From NCBI GenBank assembly GCA_937975235.1, contig CALJUZ010000099.1:1-14095 (forward strand): DNA of 14,095 nt, written 5' to 3'. Below are positions 9,141 to 14,095 of this stretch, piece after piece. The translations under genes and the position numbers were made by a program. Within the stretch, counting starts at the first letter, position 1, and every line of letters begins with the position of its first letter. The stretch comes from CALJUZ01 sp003387805 (GTDB lineage: Bacteria > Bacillota > Limnochordia > Limnochordales > ZCTH02-B6). Below the pieces are notes generated by a model. The model searched no databases, was not told the origin of the DNA, and saw nothing but the letters and a program-made list of their open reading frames with translations.

Positions 9141-10094
9141 GTGGCGATGTTCAAAGACTTGTTCCGGTCGAAGCAGAGGCAGCGGTACGCCAAGGTCAAG
9201 CCGCCGGGCGAAACCAAGCCGGACGCCGGCGCCGCCGCCGGGGTCGGCGCCGCGCCGCTGCAGCGCCCGGAAAGGCCCAGGGAAGTGCCCGACGGCATCT
9301 GGACCAAATGTCCCGGCTGCCAGACCATCCACTACGAAGGCGAACTGGCCAAGCATCTGTACGTGTGCACCCAGTGCGGCCATCATTTCACCGTGGGCGC
9401 GGTGGAGCGCCTGGCGCAGCTGCTGGACGATCCCGAGGCGTTTGAGGAATGGGACACGAACCTGGCCACCGTCAACGCGCTGGGCTTTCCGGACTACGAG
9501 GCCAAGCTGGCCCGGGCCCGGGAGAAGACGGGCCTGGACGAAGCGGTGGTCAGCGGTGTGGGCTGCATGGGCGGCTATCCGGTGGCCATCGGCATTCTCG
9601 ACTTCAATTTCTTCACCGGCAGCATGGGCTCGGTGGCCGGGGAGAAGCTGACCCGTCTGTTCGAGCGGGCCGCCGAGCGGGACGTGCCCGTCATCGTCGT
9701 CTCCGGCGGCGGGGGCGGCGCCCGCATGCAAGAAGGCATTCTGTCCCTGATGCAAATGGCAAAAACGAGCCAGGCCGTGGAGCGCTTCGGCCGCACGGGC
9801 CGGCCGTACATTTCGGTGCTGACGCATCCCACCATGGGCGGCGTGTACGCGTCGTACGCGTCTCTGGGCGACTACATTTTCGCGGAACCCGGCGCCCTCA
9901 TCGGCTTCGCCGGGCCCCGCATCGTGGAGCGCACCATTCGGCAGGCTTTGCCCAGCGGGTTTCAGACGTCCGAGTTTGCGCTGCGCAACGGCATGGTGGA
10001 TCGCATCGTTCCGAGAAAAGAACTGCGGGATACGCTCATCCGCGTCCTGCGTCTGCACGAGAAGCGGCCCATGCTGGACGCGCGGGCCCGCTGA
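9141..10094 (+). CDS. accD: Acetyl-CoA carboxylase carboxyltransferase subunit beta
   Basis: With AccA it transfers the carboxyl group from biotin carrier protein to acetyl-CoA, giving malonyl-CoA, the first committed step of fatty acid synthesis; cytosolic. The 317-aa protein has an N-terminal C4 zinc ribbon (C57, C60, C76, C79), which in E. coli binds nucleic acid and contacts DNA/mRNA. A crotonase-type carboxyltransferase core follows, with TGSMGSVAGEK, SGGGGGARMQEG and THPTMGGVYASYA. The linker 18-50 is Pro/Ala/Gly-rich. I chose GTG at 9141 because AAGGCGG lies at a suitable distance; ATG at 9147 is the alternative and changes two residues. It sits between mtrB and accA and is presumably cotranscribed with both. 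Confidence 0.96.
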   Translation: MAMFKDLFRSKQRQRYAKVKPPGETKPDAGAAAGVGAAPLQRPERPREVPDGIWTKCPGCQTIHYEGELAKHLYVCTQCGHHFTVGAVERLAQLLDDPEAFEEWDTNLATVNALGFPDYEAKLARAREKTGLDEAVVSGVGCMGGYPVAIGILDFNFFTGSMGSVAGEKLTRLFERAAERDVPVIVVSGGGGGARMQEGILSLMQMAKTSQAVERFGRTGRPYISVLTHPTMGGVYASYASLGDYIFAEPGALIGFAGPRIVERTIRQALPSGFQTSEFALRNGMVDRIVPRKELRDTLIRVLRLHEKRPMLDARAR

Positions 10095-10162
10095 GCGGGA
10101 CGGGAAAGCGGCCCGGACGATACCTACAATCTTAATGACGCAACGTTTAGGAGGGGCGGTTG

Positions 10163-11221
10163 GTGGCCAACAGCGTGTTCGAGTGGGAGCGGCCCCTCGT
10201 TGAGCTGGAAAGTCGCATCAAAGAGCTGCAGGCCTTCGTCGACCAGCGGGGCATTGATCTGACCGCGGAGATTGCCACGCTGCAGGAGAAGGCGGACCGC
10301 TTGCGGGCCGAAATTTTCGCGAACCTGACGCCGTGGCAGCGGGTGCAGATGGCCCGCCATCCGAAGCGGCCCACGACGCTGGATTATATCGAACTCATTT
10401 TTGATGATTTCCTCGAGCTGCACGGCGACCGCACGGTCCGCGACGACGAAGCCATGGTGGGCGGCATCGCCCTGCTGGACGGCGTGCCCGTCACCGTCAT
10501 CGGACCGCAGAAGGGCCGCGACACCAAGGAAAACATCCGCCGCAACTTCGGCCTGCCGCACCCCGAAGGGTACCGCAAGGCCATGCGGCTCATGCACCAG
10601 GCCGCCAAGTTCGGCCGTCCCATTATTTCCCTCATCGACGTGGTCGGCGCGTACCCGGGCATCGAGGCCGAGCAGCGGGGCCAGGGCGTGGCCATCGCGG
10701 AGAATATTCGGCAAATGTCGTTTTTAGAGGTGCCTATTATCTGCGTAGTCACCGGCGAAGGCGGCAGCGGCGGCGCGTTGGCCATCGGCGTGGGCGACCG
10801 GGTGCTCATGATGGAAAACGCGTGGTACTCCGTGATTTCGCCGGAGATGTGCGCGGAGATTTTGTGGAAAGATACGTCGAAGGCGCCCGAGGCCGCGGCG
10901 GTGCTGCGGCTGGGGGCCGAGGATCTGCTGGAGTTTGAGATTATCGACGAAGTCATCGCTGAACCGCTGGGCGGCGCCCACCGGGACCCGGAGGACGCGG
11001 CGCGCCGGCTCAAGGAAGCGCTGGTGCGGCACCTGCACGAGCTGATGCGGTACGACGGCCCGGCGCTGGTGGAGGCGCGGCTGGCCAAGTACCGCCGCAT
11101 GGGACGGCTGGCCGAGCTCACCGAGGAGCAGATGCGGGCCGCGGCGGACGCGGCTGAGAACTCGGCCGGGGCCGCCGAAACCGGCCAGGCGGCGCCAGCG
11201 GCGCTGAAGGAAGCCGACTAG
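10163..11221 (+). CDS. accA: Acetyl-CoA carboxylase carboxyltransferase subunit alpha
   Basis: Partner of AccD in the alpha2-beta2 carboxyltransferase. Recognisable features are the N-terminal coiled segment LVELESRIKELQAFVD, the WQRVQMARHPKRPTTLDYI helix, the core ELHGDRTVRDDEAMVGGIA, IDVVGAYPGIEAEQRGQG and the oxyanion-type loop GEGGSGGALAIGVGD, followed by WYSVISPEMCAEILWKD. It is 352 aa from GTG at 10163. That start is preferred because AGGAGG (10149-10154) lies 8 nt upstream. The TTG one codon earlier is also possible, with 5-nt spacing. The C-terminal about 35 residues are an Ala/Glu-rich extension with no obvious function. It is 68 bp behind accD; a TACAAT at 10125-10130 lacks a -35. 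Confidence 0.96.
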   Translation: MANSVFEWERPLVELESRIKELQAFVDQRGIDLTAEIATLQEKADRLRAEIFANLTPWQRVQMARHPKRPTTLDYIELIFDDFLELHGDRTVRDDEAMVGGIALLDGVPVTVIGPQKGRDTKENIRRNFGLPHPEGYRKAMRLMHQAAKFGRPIISLIDVVGAYPGIEAEQRGQGVAIAENIRQMSFLEVPIICVVTGEGGSGGALAIGVGDRVLMMENAWYSVISPEMCAEILWKDTSKAPEAAAVLRLGAEDLLEFEIIDEVIAEPLGGAHRDPEDAARRLKEALVRHLHELMRYDGPALVEARLAKYRRMGRLAELTEEQMRAAADAAENSAGAAETGQAAPAALKEAD

Positions 11222-11336
11222 CCCGGCGGTCCGGCGGCGCGGCGGCAGAGCGGCCCGGAGGTCCGCCGGCCGGCCCGGCAGCGGGGCGTCCCGCGCAGCC
11301 CGCACGGCAGGCGGTCCGACCCAGGGAGGGGTACGA

Positions 11337-12755
11337 ATGCGACGCACAAAGATTGTATGCACCATCGGGCCCGCGTCCGATCCGGTCTTGGACGAGCTCA
11401 TCGCGGCCGGCATGGACGTGGCCCGGCTGAATTTTTCCCACGGCACCATGGAAGAGCAGGGCGAGCGCATCCGCCGCATCCGCCAGGCCGCGGAGGCGGC
11501 CCAGCGCAACGTGGGCATCTTGCTGGACATCCAGGGGCCGAAAATTCGTGTGGGCCCCATGCAGCCCGGCTCGGTGCTGGAGCCGGGCAAGCCTTTCCGC
11601 CTCATCTGCGGCGGCCGGACCATTGAAGGCGACAGCACCCAGGCGTCGGTCAGCTATCCGCACCTGCACCGCGTGGTGCGGCCGGGCAGCACCATCTTCC
11701 TGGACGACGGGCTCATCGAGCTCAAGGTGGATGCCGTCGAAGGCGAGGTCGTCCACTGCAGCGTCGTCATCGGCGGCCCGCTTTCGTCCCGCAAAGGCTT
11801 GATGGTCCCCGACGCGGACCTGGACTTGCCCGCCTTGACCGAACGCGACAAGGAACATATCCGCTACGGCGTGCGCATGGGCGTGGACATGATCGCGGCG
11901 TCCTTCGTGCGCAAAGCCGAGCACGTGCGGGCCGTGCGCGAAGTGATCCGCGAGTGCGGCGGCGACCAGCCTATCATCGCCAAAATCGAAAACCGCCAGG
12001 GCGTGGAGCACCTGGAGGAGATCATCCAGGAGTGCGACGGCGTCATGGTGGCCCGCGGCGATTTGGGCGTGCACATCCCGCCGGAGGACGTGCCGCTGGT
12101 CCAGAAGCACATGATCGAAATGTGCAACCGCCACGGCAAGCCGGTCATCACCGCGACGCAGATGCTGGAGTCCATGGTGCACAACCCGCGGCCCACCCGG
12201 GCCGAGGTCACCGACGTGGCCACGGCCATCTTCGACGGCACCGACGCGATTATGCTCTCGGGCGAAACGGCCATGGGCAAGTATCCGGTGCAGGCGGTGC
12301 GGGTTATGGACCGCATCGCCCGGCGCACCGAGCGGGCCATCGACTACGACGAGCTGCTGAACCGGCGCCACAGCAGCCCGGAGCCGTCCATCTCCGAGGC
12401 CATCAGCCACGCCACGTGCCGGGCCGCGGCGGATTTGAAGGCGGCCGCCATCTTGACCGCGACCCAGTCCGGGGCCACGGCCCGGATGGTGTCCAAGTTC
12501 CGGCCGAAAACGCGCATCATCGCCTTGACGCCGGTGCCGGAGGTGGCCCGGCGCCTGACGGTGGTGTGGGGCGTGGAGCCCACCATCGTGCCCCATACGG
12601 CCAACGTGGACGAGATGCTGGACGTAGCGTTCGACGTGGTGCGGCGGCGGTCCGACATCCAGCCCGGCGACCGCATCGTCATCACCGCCGGCGTCCGCAC
12701 CGGCGAGCCCGGGTCCACCAACTTGCTGCAGGTGTACGAGGTCGACGACGTCTAG
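11337..12755 (+). CDS. pyk: Pyruvate kinase
   Basis: Converts phosphoenolpyruvate and ADP to pyruvate and ATP, the last step of glycolysis. The 472-aa length is that of a basic A/B/C-domain enzyme, without the extra PEP-utiliser-like C-terminal domain of Bacillus Pyk (about 585 aa). Visible sites are R30/N32/S34 in ARLNFSHG, LDIQGPKIR (63-71), LDDGLIEL, the catalytic Lys and metal Glu in AKIENRQG (K216, E218), and ARGDLG with D242, then ITATQMLESM and SGETAMGKYP. Two conserved spots differ: the usual KGVNLPG reads KGLMVPD (153-159), and the Glu of GVEIP is His246. ATG is preceded by GGGAGGGG. It is 115 bp after accA, with no pfkA between as in Bacillus. Confidence 0.96.
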   Translation: MRRTKIVCTIGPASDPVLDELIAAGMDVARLNFSHGTMEEQGERIRRIRQAAEAAQRNVGILLDIQGPKIRVGPMQPGSVLEPGKPFRLICGGRTIEGDSTQASVSYPHLHRVVRPGSTIFLDDGLIELKVDAVEGEVVHCSVVIGGPLSSRKGLMVPDADLDLPALTERDKEHIRYGVRMGVDMIAASFVRKAEHVRAVREVIRECGGDQPIIAKIENRQGVEHLEEIIQECDGVMVARGDLGVHIPPEDVPLVQKHMIEMCNRHGKPVITATQMLESMVHNPRPTRAEVTDVATAIFDGTDAIMLSGETAMGKYPVQAVRVMDRIARRTERAIDYDELLNRRHSSPEPSISEAISHATCRAAADLKAAAILTATQSGATARMVSKFRPKTRIIALTPVPEVARRLTVVWGVEPTIVPHTANVDEMLDVAFDVVRRRSDIQPGDRIVITAGVRTGEPGSTNLLQVYEVDDV

Positions 12756-12771
12756 TCAGACGTCGTCGTTT
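12743..12771 (+). terminator. Hairpin over the pyk stop codon (putative terminator)
   Basis: An 11-bp perfect stem (12743-12753 with 12758-12768) with loop AGTC is followed by TTT. The left arm is the last pyk coding sequence and the stop codon TAG (12753-12755) spans the arm and loop. The U-tract is short, so termination may be partial, leaving some readthrough into ald. Confidence 0.6.
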
Positions 12772-12820
12772 CCCATTCCTAGCCAATTCGCGACAGCCAG
12801 CGGCGCAAGGGGAGTACGAC

Positions 12821-13936
12821 ATGATCATCGGAGTACCCGAAGAGATCAAGCAAGGTGAAAACCGGGTCGCCATGACGCCCGCGGGGGTCGAGGAACTGAC
12901 CAAGAGCGGCCACTCGGTGCTGGTGCAGCGGGGCGCCGGCGCCGGCAGCGGCATCGCGGACGAAGAGTACGCGGCCGCCGGCGCGGCGCTGGCCGACGAC
13001 GGCCGGTCCGTGTACGAGCGGGCCGACATGGTGGTCAAGGTGAAAGAGCCCGAGCCCCACGAGGCGCAGTGGCTGCGCCCCGGGCAGATTTTGTTCACGT
13101 ACTTGCACCTGGCGGCGGTGCCGGAGCTGACGCGCACGCTGATGGAGCGCCGGGTCACCGCCATCGGCTACGAGACGGTGCAGACCGATGACGGCGCGCT
13201 GCCGCTGCTGACGCCGATGAGCGAAGTGGCCGGGCGCATGGCCGTGCAGATCGGCGCGCAGCTCCTGGAGAAGACCCGGGGCGGCCGCGGCGTGCTCTTG
13301 GGCGGCGTGCCCGGCGTGCCGCCCGCGGACGTGGTCATCATCGGCGCGGGCAACGTCGGCGCCGGCGCGGCCCGCATCACGCTGGGGATGGGCGCCAACG
13401 TGACCCTGATCGACATCAACATCGACCGCCTGCGGTATCTGCAGGAGACGCTGCACGGCAACCTGATCACCGTCATGTCCAACCGCTTCAACATCGAGCG
13501 GGCGGTGAAGTACGCGGACTTGCTCATCGGCGCGGTGCTGGTGCCCGGGGCCCGGGCGCCGCGGCTGGTCACAGAGGACATGGTGAAGCAGATGAAGCCG
13601 GGATCGGTCATCGTGGACGTGGCCATCGACCAGGGCGGCTGCATCGAGACGGCCGACCGGGTGACCACCCACGACCAGCCGACGTACGTGAAGCACGGCG
13701 TCATCCACTACGCCGTCTCCAATATGCCCGGCGCGGTGCCGCGCACGTCGACGATGGCGCTGACCAACGCGACGCTGCCGTACGTCCTGAAGCTGGCCAA
13801 CTACGGCTTCGAGGCCGCGGTGCGGGCCGACCGGGCGCTGGCCCGGGGCGTCAACTGCTTCGCCGGCCGCGTCACCCAGCCCGGCGTGGCCGAGGCCCAC
13901 GGCCTGGAGTACACGCCTCTGCAAGAGCTGCTTTGA
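12821..13936 (+). CDS. ald: Alanine dehydrogenase
   Basis: NAD-dependent, reversible L-alanine + H2O to pyruvate + ammonia; a cytosolic hexamer in known members. In Bacillus it is needed for alanine use during sporulation. The 371-aa length is exactly typical. Known active-site residues fall at canonical numbers: R15 (GENRVAMTP), K75 (VKVKEP), H96 (TYLHLA) and D270 (DVAIDQGG). The nucleotide-binding glycine motif GAGNVG is at 175-180 with the acidic D198 of LIDIN for NAD ribose. Family motif NMPGAVPRTST is intact. ATG at 12821 has AAGGGGAG 7 nt upstream. The frame is open far upstream into pyk, but that is non-coding shadow. It is 65 bp after pyk, behind a hairpin; both enzymes feed the pyruvate pool. 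Confidence 0.97.
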   Translation: MIIGVPEEIKQGENRVAMTPAGVEELTKSGHSVLVQRGAGAGSGIADEEYAAAGAALADDGRSVYERADMVVKVKEPEPHEAQWLRPGQILFTYLHLAAVPELTRTLMERRVTAIGYETVQTDDGALPLLTPMSEVAGRMAVQIGAQLLEKTRGGRGVLLGGVPGVPPADVVIIGAGNVGAGAARITLGMGANVTLIDINIDRLRYLQETLHGNLITVMSNRFNIERAVKYADLLIGAVLVPGARAPRLVTEDMVKQMKPGSVIVDVAIDQGGCIETADRVTTHDQPTYVKHGVIHYAVSNMPGAVPRTSTMALTNATLPYVLKLANYGFEAAVRADRALARGVNCFAGRVTQPGVAEAHGLEYTPLQELL

Positions 13937-14016
13937 CCCCGCCCTCCGGACTGCGCAGGCCCCAAGCCGCACGCCGTCGCCGCACCTGCTGCGAAGGCCT
14001 TCGGCTGGCGTCGGCG

Positions 14017-14095
14017 CGGCCTGCCGTGGCATGCGAGACGGCCTGCCGTGGCATGCGAGACGGCCTGCGGTGGCATGCGGCGCGGCCTGCCGTGG
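14017..14095. repeat. Tandem 22-bp repeat at right edge (about 3.6 copies, truncated by window)
   Basis: Units at 14017-14038, 14039-14060 (identical) and 14061-14082 (a few changes), plus a partial unit 14083-14095. Each starts CGGCCTGCCGTGGCATGC and carries the palindrome GCATGC. It lies in the non-coding stretch after ald and continues beyond the window, so the copy number is unknown. Confidence 0.9.

Noticed and set aside
9117..9142. Several AG-containing triplets upstream of accD as a TRAP binding site
   Set aside because: There are only about four, with irregular spacing and mostly not GAG/TAG; TRAP sites usually have 9-11 triplets with 2-3 nt spacers.
10125..10130. TACAAT before accA as a promoter
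   Set aside because: No acceptable -35 at 16-18 bp; accA is more simply cotranscribed with accD.
11954..12820. An upstream in-frame extension of alanine dehydrogenase
   Set aside because: It overlaps pyk in another frame and is Arg/Gly-rich; the canonical 371-aa start with a good RBS is at 12821.
14017..14095. The tandem repeats as a CRISPR array
   Set aside because: The units abut directly with no unique spacers and no cas genes are present; the same holds for 4043-4105.

Overview
The window is a very GC-rich stretch of bacterial core genome. It suggests a deep-branching, high-GC, endospore-forming member of the Bacillota (Symbiobacterium-like or another high-GC clostridial lineage). The evidence is a ytrH/ytrI-type sporulation pair next to dnaE, the Bacillus-like order dnaE ... 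accD-accA ... pyk, a TRAP (mtrB) gene, GGAGG-type ribosome binding sites, and frequent TTG/GTG starts. The exact taxon cannot be fixed from the sequence alone. I see no phage, insertion sequence, CRISPR array or defence system.

Layout. (1) Positions 91-3415 lie on the minus strand. Read in transcription order they hold an isocitrate dehydrogenase of the Thermus type, a small unrecognised protein, tRNA-Glu(CUC), spermidine synthase (speE) and tRNA-Gln(CUG). Each tRNA has its own sigma-A-type promoter and an intrinsic terminator with a U-tract. (2) Positions 3556-4005 (plus) encode a small free-standing starch/glycogen-binding (CBM25-like) protein, divergent from icd. (3) Positions 4099-4904 (minus) hold ytrH and ytrI homologues with overlapping stop and start codons. 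They are divergent from dnaE and have a possible sigma-E promoter. A 21-bp tandem repeat lies between the CBM gene and ytrI. (4) Positions 5010-8715 (plus) hold dnaE followed closely by a PgpA/YutG-family gene. (5) Positions 8880-13936 (plus) hold mtrB (TRAP) behind a near-consensus promoter, then accD, accA, pyruvate kinase and alanine dehydrogenase. A 22-bp tandem repeat runs off the right edge.

The genes are mostly housekeeping: replication (dnaE), membrane lipid precursor supply (accDA, pgpA), central carbon metabolism (icd, pyk, ald, with pyruvate as the common node of pyk and ald), polyamine synthesis, translation (two tRNAs) and sporulation. The most unusual points are four: a DnaE that appears to lack the OB-fold segment, with an AT-rich promoter-like patch at the junction; the tryptophan-sensing RNA-binding protein TRAP leading the acetyl-CoA carboxylase genes; a Thermus-type IDH with its C-terminal extension in a Bacillota-like genome; and non-consensus residues in conserved pyruvate kinase motifs. 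I found no convincing wholly new multi-gene system.
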